DNA from: an uncultured Lachnospiraceae bacterium
Lineage (GTDB): Bacteria > Bacillota > Clostridia > Lachnospirales > Lachnospiraceae
Length of the DNA: 64,000 bases
Reading direction: 5' to 3'
Assembly (NCBI GenBank): GCA_902788555.1
Contig: CADAKQ010000006.1
Coordinates: 29,155 to 93,154 of the forward strand
A program made the translations under genes and the position numbers. Shown here piece by piece: positions 42,826 to 53,076 of this stretch; position 1 is the stretch's first letter; each line of letters opens with the position of its first letter. Below the pieces are notes generated by a model. The model did no database searches and was not told the origin of the DNA. It saw only the letters and a program-made list of their open reading frames with translations.

Positions 42826-43119
42826 ATGGAACCTGTAAAAAGTATAGATGCAGAGGATGATCAGTTTGCGTATCGTTATGATACTCAGCTTCTTATTGAC
42901 CGTCGTGACGAGGATTTGGATGAGGATGATATTGCAGATTACATAACAACTCATATCGAGGGAAATTCACTTATCGCAGCAGGTGATGAGGATTTGGTAA
43001 AGATACATTTCCATACCAATGAGCCTTGGAAGCTGTTGGAGTATTGTGCTTCAATAGGTGAGATATATGATATTGTAGTTGAAGATATGATAAGACAGTC
43101 AAACGGACTTCATGGCTAA
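42826..43119 (+). CDS. Small DhaL/YloV-related protein
   Basis: A 97-residue protein resembling one section of the YloV/FakA DAK2-fusion proteins: YDTQLLIDRRDEDLDEDDIADYITTHIEGNSLIAAGDEDLVKIHFHTNEPWKLLEYCASIGEIYDIVVEDMIRQSNG aligns with the segment ...GDSLVVVGDDxLVKVHVHTxxPGxxLEYAxxxGxLxxIxIxNMRxQ. No kinase part is present. Stand-alone versions occur in Lachnospiraceae as far as I remember. GGGAGG precedes ATG 42826. It has its own terminator. The function is unknown. Confidence 0.7.
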   Translation: MEPVKSIDAEDDQFAYRYDTQLLIDRRDEDLDEDDIADYITTHIEGNSLIAAGDEDLVKIHFHTNEPWKLLEYCASIGEIYDIVVEDMIRQSNGLHG

Positions 43120-43125
43120 GAAAAG

Positions 43126-43169
43126 AAAAAACAGGAAGCATACATTTATATGGATGTTTCCTGTTTTTG
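43126..43169 (+). terminator. Intrinsic terminator
   Basis: AAAAACAGGAA pairs with TTTCCTGTTTTT, with a further CAT/ATG pair in the stem. Confidence 0.85.
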
Positions 43170-43234
43170 CGTGATACGGCTGTCATTTAATAAACTGATT
43201 AATAAAAGAGAATAATAAATGTGGAGGAAATAAA

Positions 43235-43834
43235 ATGATTTGGGATTTGATGTCGGGACCTTATGATTTTTTTGAAAATATATATAACGGTAAGGTATAT
43301 AAGGGACTTGGAGAAAGAGTAGCACGTGAGATTGATAAAAAGGATATCGTCCTTGAGTGTGCCTGCGGTACGGGAGCTATCACAAAAAGGATTGCTGCTA
43401 ATTGTAAGAAGCTTCTGGCTACTGATCTTTCTACGGGGATGCTTAAAAGGGTTAAGAAAAAATGTAGGGGTTTGAATAATGTTACTATAAAGAGAGCCGA
43501 TATTATGAATCTTGGTTTTAAGGATGGCTGCTTTGATAAGGTTGTTGCGGGAAATGTAATTCATCTTTTGGATGAACCGCAGGCTGCGATTAAGGAGCTG
43601 GTAAGGGTTTGTAAGAATGGCGGAAAGGTTATTATTCCAACATACATTAATATACAAAACGGCAAGGAACGCAAGATGGTTAAATTAATTGAGCTTCTCG
43701 GTGTGGATTTCAAAAAGGAATTCTACTATGAATCATATATGCAGTTTTTTAAGGATGCGGGCTATGAAAACGTTGCCTTTGATGTGATTGAAGGAAAGAT
43801 GCCTTGTGCAGTTGCAATTATAACAAAGAAATAA
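43235..43834 (+). CDS. Class I SAM-dependent methyltransferase
   Basis: A 199-residue Rossmann methyltransferase: motif I VLECACGTGAITKRIA (E/DxxCGTG), post-I LLATDLSTGMLKRV, motif II DKVVAGNVIHLL, motif III KNGGKVIIPTYINI. UbiE/COQ5-like in layout. The substrate is unknown. ATG follows GGAGG (43222-43226) about 8 nt upstream. Confidence 0.85.
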   Translation: MIWDLMSGPYDFFENIYNGKVYKGLGERVAREIDKKDIVLECACGTGAITKRIAANCKKLLATDLSTGMLKRVKKKCRGLNNVTIKRADIMNLGFKDGCFDKVVAGNVIHLLDEPQAAIKELVRVCKNGGKVIIPTYINIQNGKERKMVKLIELLGVDFKKEFYYESYMQFFKDAGYENVAFDVIEGKMPCAVAIITKK

Positions 43835-43853
43835 AGGAATATTTTTTAATTTG

Positions 43854-43882
43854 TTGACATATATGAATATGTATGATATATT
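43854..43882 (+). promoter_or_regulatory. Strong sigma-A-type promoter of eno
   Basis: TTGACA (43854-43859), 17-nt spacer, TATATT (43877-43882). The transcript would start near 43889, at the leader hairpin. Confidence 0.75.
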
Positions 43883-43889
43883 TTATATC

Positions 43890-44006
43890 GGTTAGTTAAG
43901 GTGAACTAACCTTTGTGTAAATCATGTAGATTCTCTTTATTTAGCTGTAACTGCTGAATACAGCTAAAGTAGCCGGAGCCCCCGCATCCGGCTTGAGAAT
44001 CTTACA
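43890..44006 (+). ncRNA. Structured 5' leader of eno: hairpin plus three-way junction
   Basis: The first transcribed bases form a perfect 8-bp hairpin (GGTTAGTT/AACTAACC, 43890-43911). Then a closing helix P1 (43925-43935 with 43995-44006, one bulge) encloses P2, a perfect 10-bp helix TTTAGCTGTA/TACAGCTAAA (43940-43968, 9-nt loop), and P3, AGCCGG/CCGGCT (43971-43993, C-rich 11-nt loop). Junction strands are 4, 2 and 1 nt. No terminator stem or known riboswitch pattern is recognised, so it may control mRNA stability or translation. Confidence 0.6.
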
Positions 44007-44013
44007 TAAATAA

Positions 44014-45342
<1,329 letters not shown>

Positions 45343-45388
45343 TTACTTTACGTATAAGCGGGTTAGCAAACGATAAGGAGCAGCTTAT

Positions 45389-46078
45389 ATGAGTAATGAG
45401 GCTTGGGAGCTTGTAAAAAAGATAGAGGTTAGCGGTGTTGATTTGGAGCTTGCCCTTCAGTGCGCACCTCTTATTGCAGGCTTAAAGGTATCAAATCTTT
45501 TAAATATAGATATAAAAGAATTAGACCGTATGGAAGAGCTTTTAAAGGAGAGTAGTATATCATGGCATATACTATATGAAGATTCCTACAAAGCAAATGT
45601 CCTCTTATACAACGTAAAGCTTTTGGAGGATTACCTTCGAAGAGAAAGTGTATCAAGAGAGCTTGGGGAAATGGGTTATGAAGACTGCTTTGTAAAGTCA
45701 GATGTGTCATGTGATAATAACTGTATTGACTGTATGGGATATTGTTATAAAGATGGTATGCTCAATGTACTTCTTAATAGCTTTTCAAAAAAATATTCAG
45801 ATTATATGCTAAGTAAGAAGGATTTTCCTCACGAACTTGGTTTTTTGCTGGGATATCCGGTTGAGGATATAAAGGGCTTTATAAATTATAAAGGAGAAAA
45901 GTACCAGTATGTAGGATATTGGAAGGTCTATAAAAATCCTGAGCAAAAAAAGAAGATTTTTGAAGCTTTTGAAAATGCTAAGGAAAGCCTGATTAATCTT
46001 TTATATCATGGTGTAAGCATGTCGGAAATTATCAGTATATGCTGTGATAAAAACAGGAAAATACAAATCAATTATTAA
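45389..46078 (+). CDS. DUF3793-family protein
   Basis: A 229-residue protein with the DUF3793 signature: an N-terminal QCAPLIAGLKVSNLLN, a central LEDYLRRESVSRELGEMGY, and FPHELGFLLGYPVEDIKGFINYKG...YVGYWKVYKNPE near the C-terminus. A CxxxC-type cluster lies in SCDNNCIDCMGYCYKDG (five Cys in ~20 residues), a possible metal site. The gene is immediately followed by a flavodoxin, a neighbour often seen with DUF3793, suggesting a redox or iron-related role by association. Confidence 0.85.
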   Translation: MSNEAWELVKKIEVSGVDLELALQCAPLIAGLKVSNLLNIDIKELDRMEELLKESSISWHILYEDSYKANVLLYNVKLLEDYLRRESVSRELGEMGYEDCFVKSDVSCDNNCIDCMGYCYKDGMLNVLLNSFSKKYSDYMLSKKDFPHELGFLLGYPVEDIKGFINYKGEKYQYVGYWKVYKNPEQKKKIFEAFENAKESLINLLYHGVSMSEIISICCDKNRKIQINY

Positions 46079-46112
46079 ATATAATTAACCATGCGTGGTG
46101 GAAAGGAGTAAT

Positions 46113-46544
46113 ATGGACAAGATACAGGTGGTTTACTGGTCACAGGGTGGAAATACTCAGGCTATGGCGGAAGCTATCGGAAGAGGAATTGAAGAAGCCG
46201 GAAAAGAAGCAGAGGTTGTTTTTGTAAGTGATGCTTCAATTGATGCTTTGAAGGAAGCAAACGTATTTGCACTTGGTTGTCCTGCTATGGGAGCTGAAGT
46301 TTTAGAGGAAAATGAGATGGAGCCTTTTGTCTGTGATGTAGAGGCGTTTGCATCGGGTAAGACTATAGCTTTATTCGGTTCTTATGGCTGGGGTGATGGT
46401 CAGTGGATGCGCGATTGGGTTGACCGTATGGTTGCAGCAGGCGCAAATGTATTAAATGGTGAAGGCCTTATGGCTCACGAAGCACCTGATGATGATGCGA
46501 TTTCAGATTGCGTTGCACTTGGCAATCAGTTGGCATCAGCATAG
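46113..46544 (+). CDS. Flavodoxin
   Basis: A 143-residue FMN-binding electron carrier: phosphate-binding loop WSQGGNTQAMAEAIGRGI, the aromatic loops GSYGWGDGQWMRDW, and a central acidic patch. It is the usual short-chain length. Its ATG has AAAGGAG 5 nt upstream (ATG 46113); a GTG at 46095 is not used. Cotranscribed with the DUF3793 gene, 34 nt upstream. Confidence 0.93.
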   Translation: MDKIQVVYWSQGGNTQAMAEAIGRGIEEAGKEAEVVFVSDASIDALKEANVFALGCPAMGAEVLEENEMEPFVCDVEAFASGKTIALFGSYGWGDGQWMRDWVDRMVAAGANVLNGEGLMAHEAPDDDAISDCVALGNQLASA

Positions 46545-46558
46545 AATTTACTTATTGA

Positions 46559-46588
46559 GGGGCTGTAGATTTACAGTCCCTTTTTTAT
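46559..46588 (+). terminator. Intrinsic terminator after flavodoxin
   Basis: GGGGCTGTA / TACAGTCCC (9-bp stem, 4-nt loop, one G-T pair) and a run of six T. Confidence 0.88.
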
Positions 46589-46647
46589 TTATTTACTTTA
46601 CATAATTTTGTTTTTATATTAAAATAACCTTTGTTATATTGTCACGG

Positions 46648-46675
46648 TTGACTTTTTTTCTGTGATTATTATAAT
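46648..46675 (+). promoter_or_regulatory. Promoter of cysS
   Basis: TTGACT (46648-46653), 16-nt spacer, TATAAT (46670-46675). No T-box or other leader structure is seen before the gene. Confidence 0.6.
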
Positions 46676-46724
46676 TGCCAATGGTATCATATTATTAAGT
46701 AATTATAAATGATAGGAGAATATT

Positions 46725-48131
46725 ATGAAAATATTTAATACCCTTACAAGACATAAAGATGAATTTGTCCCTATAAATGAAGGAAAGGTTGGTATATACG
46801 TATGCGGACCTACTGTTTATGATTATATACATATCGGCAATGCAAGACCGATGATAGTTTTTGATACCTTAAGAAGATATCTTGAATATAAGGGCTATGA
46901 TGTTAATTATGTATCAAATTTCACAGATGTAGATGATAAAATAATTAAAAGGGCAAATGAAGAAGGAGTAGATGCATCTGTAATTTCTGAGAGGTTTATA
47001 AATGAATGTAAGAAGGATATGGAGGGCTTAAATGTAAGAGAGGCAACAACACATCCTAAGGCAACAGAAGAAATAGATGACATGATTGAGATGATAAAAA
47101 CACTTATAGCAAAGGATTTTGCTTATGAGGTAAATGGAACGGTTTATTTTAGAACCAGAAAATTCTCTGATTATGGTAAGCTTTCCAAGAAGAACATAGA
47201 TGATTTAAGAAGCGGCTTTAGGGATCTTAAGGTTTCGGGTGAGGAAGAAAAAGAGGATCCGCTTGATTTTGTGCTTTGGAAGCCTAAAAAGGAAGGAGAG
47301 CCTTTCTGGGAATCACCTTGGGGAGAAGGAAGACCCGGTTGGCATCTTGAGTGTTCTGTTATGTCGAAGAAATATATCGGAGATGTCATAGATATACATG
47401 CAGGCGGAGAGGATTTGATTTTTCCGCATCATGAAAATGAAATTGCCCAAAGTGAGGCTGCCAATGATGCAGAATTTGCAAGATATTGGATGCACAACGG
47501 TTTCTTAAAAATAAATAATGAGAAGATGTCAAAATCGCTTGGCAATTTCTTCACCGTAAGAGAGATAAGCGAAAAATATGATTTACAGATTATAAGATTT
47601 TTTATGCTCAGTGCACATTACAGAAGTCCGCTCAATTTCTCTGATGATTTGGTAGAGTCTGCGAAGTCTTCATTGGAAAGAATTAAAACAGCAGTTTCAA
47701 GACTTGATGAGATTAAAAATGCTGCTAAAGCTGATAAAGCTACTGATAAGGAGAACACACTCATTTCGGAGCTTGACGGATTTGAAAAGAAGTTTGATGA
47801 TGCTATGGAGGATGATTTAAATACTGCTGATGCAATTTCGGCTATATTTGAGCTTGTAAAATTTGCCAATACTAATGTTGATGAAAACTCTACCGTAGAG
47901 CTTGCGTCAAAGGTTTATGATATGATAGTTAAGCTTTGCGATGTGCTTGGAATAAAGGCGAAGACTGAGGCCGAGCTTTTGGATGCGGATATCGAAAAGC
48001 TTATACAGGAAAGACAGGATGCAAGAAAAAATAAGGATTATAAAAGGGCAGATGAAATCAGAAATTTACTTTTGGAAAAGGGTATTATACTTGAGGATAC
48101 AAGAGAAGGAGTAAGATGGAAAAGAGCTTAG
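46725..48131 (+). CDS. cysS: Cysteinyl-tRNA synthetase
   Basis: A 468-residue class I synthetase. The HIGH motif is HIGNARP, KMSKS is EKMSKSLGN, and zinc/cysteine specificity ligands are C in VCGPT, HLECS, and HHENE. The length matches the family. It opens the classic Firmicutes cysS-mrnC block. Its 3' end overlaps mrnC by 16 nt. Confidence 0.97.
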   Translation: MKIFNTLTRHKDEFVPINEGKVGIYVCGPTVYDYIHIGNARPMIVFDTLRRYLEYKGYDVNYVSNFTDVDDKIIKRANEEGVDASVISERFINECKKDMEGLNVREATTHPKATEEIDDMIEMIKTLIAKDFAYEVNGTVYFRTRKFSDYGKLSKKNIDDLRSGFRDLKVSGEEEKEDPLDFVLWKPKKEGEPFWESPWGEGRPGWHLECSVMSKKYIGDVIDIHAGGEDLIFPHHENEIAQSEAANDAEFARYWMHNGFLKINNEKMSKSLGNFFTVREISEKYDLQIIRFFMLSAHYRSPLNFSDDLVESAKSSLERIKTAVSRLDEIKNAAKADKATDKENTLISELDGFEKKFDDAMEDDLNTADAISAIFELVKFANTNVDENSTVELASKVYDMIVKLCDVLGIKAKTEAELLDADIEKLIQERQDARKNKDYKRADEIRNLLLEKGIILEDTREGVRWKRA

Positions 48132-48556
48132 ATGATAATATAATTCTTCCTGAGATAGAAAGCAATAATGTAAATGCATATCAGTATTCCCCGCTTTCAC
48201 TTGCATATCTTGGTGATAGTGTACTTGACCTTATCGTAAAGGCTCATTTTGTCGTTAATGTGAACAAGCAGACTTATAAATATCATAAGGACGTTACACA
48301 TATAGTAAATGCTGTAAATCAATCGGCATTTGTTGATAGCATCATGGATGAGCTTTTCGAAGATGAGCTTGAAATATATAAAAGGGGTAGAAATGCAAAT
48401 GCTCATTCAAAGGCTAAGAATGCTACAAGGAGTGAGTATAGAAAAGCAACCGGACTTGAAGCATTGCTGGGATATCTTTATCTGGAAAAAAAAAAGGACA
48501 GATTAAAGTATTTTACAGATAAGATGATCGAGAATTATATTGAAAAAAATTCATAA
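48116..48556 (+). CDS. mrnC: Mini-ribonuclease III
   Basis: A 146-residue dimeric RNase III-type domain that matures 23S rRNA. The signature [17 protein letters not shown] has the catalytic Asp; [34 protein letters not shown] holds the second acidic cluster (E in [10 protein letters not shown]). There is no dsRBD, as expected of Mini-III. Position after cysS is the standard order in Firmicutes. Confidence 0.93.
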   Translation: MEKSLDDNIILPEIESNNVNAYQYSPLSLAYLGDSVLDLIVKAHFVVNVNKQTYKYHKDVTHIVNAVNQSAFVDSIMDELFEDELEIYKRGRNANAHSKAKNATRSEYRKATGLEALLGYLYLEKKKDRLKYFTDKMIENYIEKNS

Positions 48557-48674
48557 GAGCATAAATGAATTTATTAAAAAACGTGCTTTAAAAAATTTTA
48601 AAGTATAAATTATTAAATACATTTAAAATATTGAATATTATAAAGGTAAAATAATATACGATTTGGTGAAAATT

Positions 48675-49361
48675 ATGTCATGGTTTAAGTATTATAAGGA
48701 ACAGGTAAAAATAATAAGAGAAAGAGATCCGGCTATAAAAAATGACCTTGAGGTGCTTTTGTATCCTTCCTTTAAGGCTATATACAGCTATAGAAAAGCA
48801 CATAAGCATTATCTTAAAAAGCATTTTTTCAGAGCCAGATATATCTCTCAGCGTGCGGCAAGAAAGACAGGTATAGAAATACATCCGGGCGCTACCATAG
48901 GAGAAGGTTTTTTTATTGACCACGGAAATGGCGTTATAATAGGTGAAACGACTATTATCGGAGATAATGTAACGCTTTATCAGGGAGTAACTCTTGGTGG
49001 TACGGGTAAGGAATCCGGAAAGCGTCATCCGACTATAGGAGATAACGTTATGATAAGTGCCGGAGCAAAAGTAATCGGCTCCTTTACTATAGGAGAAAAT
49101 TCTAAAATCGGTGCAGGCTCCGTAGTATTGTCAGAGGTTCCGCCGAATTCCACGGTTGTAGGTATACCGGGCAGAGTAGTAAAGCGCGAGGATGTAAGAC
49201 TTCCACGACTTGACCTTGATCAGACACATCTTCCGGATCCTGTGCTTAATGACTTAAATGTTCTTAAGCAGGAAAATGAGGAGCTTAAAATAGCCTTTAA
49301 AAAGCTTGTTGACAGAATTGAGAAAGACGAGAAGGAATTTAAAAATCAGCAAAATAAATAA
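48675..49361 (+). CDS. cysE: Serine O-acetyltransferase
   Basis: A 228-residue hexapeptide-repeat enzyme of cysteine biosynthesis. After an N-terminal helical part it shows IHPGATIGEGFFIDHGNGVIIGETTIIGDNVTLYQGVTLGGTGKESGKRHPTIGDNVMISAGAKVIGSFTIGENSKIGAGSVVLSEVPPNSTVVGIPGR with the catalytic HGNG. Length is that of the short CysE/EpsC form. ATG 48675 is preferred to the upstream TTG/GTG, but the RBS is weak. In Bacillus cysE precedes cysS; here it follows mrnC. Confidence 0.92.
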   Translation: MSWFKYYKEQVKIIRERDPAIKNDLEVLLYPSFKAIYSYRKAHKHYLKKHFFRARYISQRAARKTGIEIHPGATIGEGFFIDHGNGVIIGETTIIGDNVTLYQGVTLGGTGKESGKRHPTIGDNVMISAGAKVIGSFTIGENSKIGAGSVVLSEVPPNSTVVGIPGRVVKREDVRLPRLDLDQTHLPDPVLNDLNVLKQENEELKIAFKKLVDRIEKDEKEFKNQQNK

Positions 49362-49408
49362 TCTACTCTTTTTATTGAAAGGAACGGCATATTGTCGTAT
49401 GAAATTAT

Positions 49409-50185
49409 ATGTCATATAAAAAAGAAAATGAAGAAAAAAATATTACGGAAGATTCACATTTGATAGAGGGCAGAAATCCTGTGCTTGAGGCATATCGTTC
49501 AGGTAAAACCGTTGATAAGCTATATGTACAAAACGGGTTGAAGGATGGAGTCATAAGCTCCATATTAAGAGATGCAAAAAAAAATGATACAGTTGTTAAT
49601 TTTGTATCCAAGGAAAAGCTTGACCGGATGTCTGAAACGGGAAAGCATCAGGGTGTTATGGCTATTTGCTCCGCATATCAGTATTCGGATATTGAGGATA
49701 TATTTAAAAATGCCGAAAAAAAGGGTGAGCAACCATTTGTATTTATACTTGATGAAATAGAAGACCCACATAATCTTGGAGCTATAATACGAACTGCAAA
49801 TTTGTGTGGGGCACATGGAGTAATAATCCCTAAAAGAAGGGCTGCAGGGCTTACAGCCACTGTTGTTAAGGCTTCGGCAGGTGCAATTAATTATACTCCG
49901 GTTGCAAAGGTAACAAACCTTGCACAGACAATAGATGAGTTGAAAAAAAGAGGTATGTGGTTTGCCTGTGCTGATATGGGCGGAGAAATAATGTATGATG
50001 TAAATCTTACAGGCCCTATAGGAATAGTCATAGGAAATGAGGGCTCCGGAGTCGGACGACTGGTTAAGGAAAAATGCGACTATATTGTATCAATACCTAT
50101 GATGGGAGATATAGATTCACTTAATGCATCAGTGGCAGCAGGCGTTTTAGCCTATGAGGTTTTAAGGCAGAGATTGGGAAGATAA
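49409..50185 (+). CDS. rlmB: 23S rRNA (guanosine-2'-O)-methyltransferase RlmB-like
   Basis: A 258-residue SpoU-family enzyme: N-terminal LIEGRNPVLEAYRSGKTVDKLYVQNG is the substrate-binding domain typical of RlmB/TrmH; the core has DEIEDPHNLGAIIRTANLCGAHGVIIPKRRAA, GIVIGNEGSGVGRLVKEKCD and PMMGDIDSLNASVAAGVLAYEVLRQR. Located in the cysS-sigH neighbourhood, as yacO/rlmB in Bacillus. yacP is not present between it and sigH. Confidence 0.9.
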   Translation: MSYKKENEEKNITEDSHLIEGRNPVLEAYRSGKTVDKLYVQNGLKDGVISSILRDAKKNDTVVNFVSKEKLDRMSETGKHQGVMAICSAYQYSDIEDIFKNAEKKGEQPFVFILDEIEDPHNLGAIIRTANLCGAHGVIIPKRRAAGLTATVVKASAGAINYTPVAKVTNLAQTIDELKKRGMWFACADMGGEIMYDVNLTGPIGIVIGNEGSGVGRLVKEKCDYIVSIPMMGDIDSLNASVAAGVLAYEVLRQRLGR

Positions 50186-50236
50186 ATAAACGTACTTTAT
50201 TATTTAGTCGGGAAACCGAAAGGACAAAGATAATTG

Positions 50237-50833
50237 ATGAGTATAAATTATGAAGCCTTATCAGATAATGAAATAATTGAAAGAATAAATAAAAAAGACG
50301 ATGAAGCCATAGAGTATATGATGAAAAAATATGGTGGAATAGTTAAAAGAGAGGTTCGTACTGTCTATATAATCGGTGCAGAGACAGAGGATTTAATGCA
50401 GGAGGGAATGATCGGTCTTTTTAAGGCTATAAGAGATTATGAGGTTGATAAGGGAGCTGTTTTTTCAACCTTTGCAACCTTGTGTATAAGAAGACAGATA
50501 AAAACAGCAATAAGCAATTCCAACCGAAAGAAGCATATTCCGTTAAATACCTATATTTCAATTTATGCAGAAAATGATGAGTACGGATATGATATTGAGG
50601 ATAATCTTGAATCTGATAACCAGATTTTAAATCCTGAAGAAATGGTTATAGCAAAAGAGCAAAGCAGAGCATTAAATGAACTAATAGAAAAACGCCTGAG
50701 TTCCTTGGAAAAAAAGGTTTTAAAGTATTATCTTGACGGACTTTCTTATCAGGAAATTGCACAAAGACTTGACAAATCCGACAAATCGGTAGATAATGCT
50801 TTACAGAGAATAAGACGAAAGTTGAGTGAGTAG
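50237..50833 (+). CDS. sigH: Sporulation sigma factor SigH
   Basis: A 198-residue sigma-70 factor. Region 2: DLMQEGMIGLFKAIRDYEVDKGAVFSTFATLCIRRQIKTAIS; region 4: KRLSSLEKKVLKYYLDGLSYQEIAQRLDKSDKSVDNALQRIRRKL. The sequence and the neighbours (rlmB upstream, translation genes nearby) match SigH, the transition-state/sporulation sigma. ATG 50237 is chosen; TTG 50234 precedes it directly. AAGGAC lies ~14 nt upstream. In B. subtilis SigH drives spo0A and spoIIA. Confidence 0.92.
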   Translation: MSINYEALSDNEIIERINKKDDEAIEYMMKKYGGIVKREVRTVYIIGAETEDLMQEGMIGLFKAIRDYEVDKGAVFSTFATLCIRRQIKTAISNSNRKKHIPLNTYISIYAENDEYGYDIEDNLESDNQILNPEEMVIAKEQSRALNELIEKRLSSLEKKVLKYYLDGLSYQEIAQRLDKSDKSVDNALQRIRRKLSE

Positions 50834-50889
50834 TCTGATATAAATTGAATATCAAGTATTAATATATTAAGTATTAATATTTTATATAA

Positions 50890-50962
50890 GCTGATATAGC
50901 ACAGTCGGTAGTGCGTCGCATTGGTAGTGCGGAGGTCACGGGTTCGATTCCCGTTATCAGCT
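50890..50962 (+). tRNA. tRNA-Thr (anticodon GGT)
   Basis: A 73-nt cloverleaf: acceptor GCTGATA/TATCAGC, D-stem GCAC/GTGC, anticodon stem TCGCA/TGCGG, loop TTGGTAG (anticodon GGT, reading ACC/ACU), T-arm ACGGG-TTCGATT-CCCGT. CCA is not encoded; a T-rich stretch follows directly. It lies between sigH and the secreted glucosaminidase gene. Confidence 0.95.
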
Positions 50963-51127
50963 TTTTTATTTTGTAAAAAAATATTAAAAATTGTTTAATT
51001 TTGTAAAAAAATGGTGCAATATACTACATTTCGTGGTATACTATCATAGATTAAGTATTATTTGAGTTTACATAATTATAAATAATGCTCTGTAACAAAG
51101 TGATATAAGTTGTTTTTGGAGATTTTT

Positions 51128-53029
51128 ATGATAATGATAAAGAGAAAAAAAGTAATATATTTACAACTGATTATAGTTTTATTAATAAATATCTTTTGTT
51201 TTGGTCAAAATAATATTCATTCATATGCTGCAACTTCAGGAAAAATCAGTGAAGGGGTAACAAGTGTAAATTTCAGAACAGAACCAAATGGAAATATTGT
51301 GACGGATGATAACGGAAACGGAATCAGATTAAACGGCGGTCAAAAGCTTACCATACTTGATACAACTAATTCGGCATGGTATAAGGTGACCGTTGATTAT
51401 AACGGAACAGAATATACAGGTTATGTATCTTCACAATTTATAGAAATAGGTTCTGCTGAAGAAAGTAAAGAAGAGGTTATAGAAGAAACAGATATATCGG
51501 TTAAGGATGAAGCTCCTTTGGATGATTTTGATGCTTTGATGAATGCTGAAGGTTTTCCGGAAAGCTATAAAGCTTTACTGAAAGATATACATAACATTCA
51601 TCCGACATGGCAGTTTAAAGCTGTACAGACAGGAATTGATTGGAATACATTGGTTGATAATGAGATTAATAAGCAGGGACAGATAAAAAATCTTGTATAT
51701 GGTGCACCGTCAGCACCGCATTATAACTGGAGAAGTTTGAATGTGGGTTATAATCCGTCTTCAAATACGTGGTCGGCTTATGATGGTACTGTTTGGTTTG
51801 CAGCTTCGGATGAACTCGTAAAATATTACATGGATCCGCGTACATATCTTTATGAAAACTATATTTTTGTATTTGAGAGTCTTTCATATCAGGAGGGAGC
51901 TCAAAATAAGCTTGGTGTAGAAGCTATATTAAATGGTTCATTTATGTATAATGCAACTCCTGTCAAAGAGAGTGTTCAGTACTCTGATATTATAATGGAT
52001 GCAGCGGAAAATAGTGGTGTAAGTCCATATCATATAGCCTCAAGAATTAAACTCGAAATGGGTAATTCGGGAGGGGTGGCAGCACTTGGAACAAGTTCTG
52101 CTTATCCGGGAATATTTAATTATTTTAATATCGGTGCCTTTGACACGGCAAATGGTTCACCGGTCGAAAAAGGTCTTTTCTGGGCTTCTCAGACGGGAGA
52201 TTACGGAAGACCTTGGGATTCAGTTTCAAAGAGTATTTTGGGCGGTTCCCAATATATAGGTGCATCTTACATACAAAGAGGACAGGATACATTATATACA
52301 CAAAAATTTAATGTTACATATACGGGTAATCTGTTTAACCACCAGTATATGACGAACATTCAGGCACCTACTACTGAAAGTCAGACAAATTATCGTGCTT
52401 ATAAAGCAAATAATCTTTTGGATTCAACCATGGTATTTAAGATACCTGTTTATAAAAATATGCCTGAAAATGCATGTGCTAAACCTGCTGATTCGGGAAA
52501 TCCAAATAACTGGCTGGCAAGTCTTGATATTAAAGGATATACTATAACGCCAAGCTTTGCGGTAAATGATGTTACGGATTATTCTTTGATAGTGGATTCA
52601 TCGGTTGAAGCTGTTGAAATCAGCGCTTCTCCGGTTGCTTCAACCTCCACGGTTATGGGTACGGGTGTTGTAGGATTATCAGAGGGAACTAATTATATAA
52701 ATATTAGTGTTACTTCCCAGACCGGAGCTGTAAGGACATATACCATAACCGTAGTGCGTGGGGATGCGTCGGCTGGACAGACAACTGTAAATGGCAGCGA
52801 TACGACAGCTTCAGATGGAGACGGCAGCTTAGGTTTGAAGGGTGATATAAACGGAGACGGAAAGATTTCAGTTCTTGATATAGTAAAAATTCAAAGAGTT
52901 ATAGTCGGACTTGATGAAACTAATGAAAATACAGCCTTCCTGTGTGACTTAAATGGTGATGGTAATGTTACTGTATTGGATATAGTCAAATTGCAGAGGC
53001 ATATAGTCGGTATAGAAGAAATTGAGTAA
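51128..53029 (+). CDS. Secreted SH3/glucosaminidase protein with C-terminal dockerin
   Basis: A ~633-residue exported cell-wall enzyme. After a signal peptide ending about ...NNIHSYA, an SH3-like region (residues ~38-105, NFRTEPNGNIV and YTGYVSSQFIEI) is followed by a glucosaminidase-type catalytic region (~150-420; SYQEGAQNKLGVEAILNGSFMYN, ISPYHIASRIKLEMGNSGG, NYFNIGAFDTA), a cadherin-like beta-sandwich (~465-545, ITVV end), and a dockerin with two Ca-binding repeats: GDINGDGKISVLDIVKIQRVIVG and CDLNGDGNVTVLDIVKLQRHIVG. The first Asp of each loop (D-N-D-G pattern) is intact. ATG 51128 follows TTTGGAG. A cohesin protein is encoded next door. Confidence 0.85.
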   Translation: MIMIKRKKVIYLQLIIVLLINIFCFGQNNIHSYAATSGKISEGVTSVNFRTEPNGNIVTDDNGNGIRLNGGQKLTILDTTNSAWYKVTVDYNGTEYTGYVSSQFIEIGSAEESKEEVIEETDISVKDEAPLDDFDALMNAEGFPESYKALLKDIHNIHPTWQFKAVQTGIDWNTLVDNEINKQGQIKNLVYGAPSAPHYNWRSLNVGYNPSSNTWSAYDGTVWFAASDELVKYYMDPRTYLYENYIFVFESLSYQEGAQNKLGVEAILNGSFMYNATPVKESVQYSDIIMDAAENSGVSPYHIASRIKLEMGNSGGVAALGTSSAYPGIFNYFNIGAFDTANGSPVEKGLFWASQTGDYGRPWDSVSKSILGGSQYIGASYIQRGQDTLYTQKFNVTYTGNLFNHQYMTNIQAPTTESQTNYRAYKANNLLDSTMVFKIPVYKNMPENACAKPADSGNPNNWLASLDIKGYTITPSFAVNDVTDYSLIVDSSVEAVEISASPVASTSTVMGTGVVGLSEGTNYINISVTSQTGAVRTYTITVVRGDASAGQTTVNGSDTTASDGDGSLGLKGDINGDGKISVLDIVKIQRVIVGLDETNENTAFLCDLNGDGNVTVLDIVKLQRHIVGIEEIE

Positions 53030-53076
53030 ATCTTTATTTGATACTTTATTTATATTTCTATGGAATGGAGAATGAT

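Noticed and set aside
46589-46724. T-box or other leader upstream of cysS
   Set aside because: Only ~50 nt separate the promoter from the start codon, too short for a T-box, and no stable helix is visible.
50854-50880. Direct repeats AAGTATTAATAT before tRNA-Thr
   Set aside because: Two 12-bp copies in very AT-rich sequence; could be chance, and no further evidence for a site.
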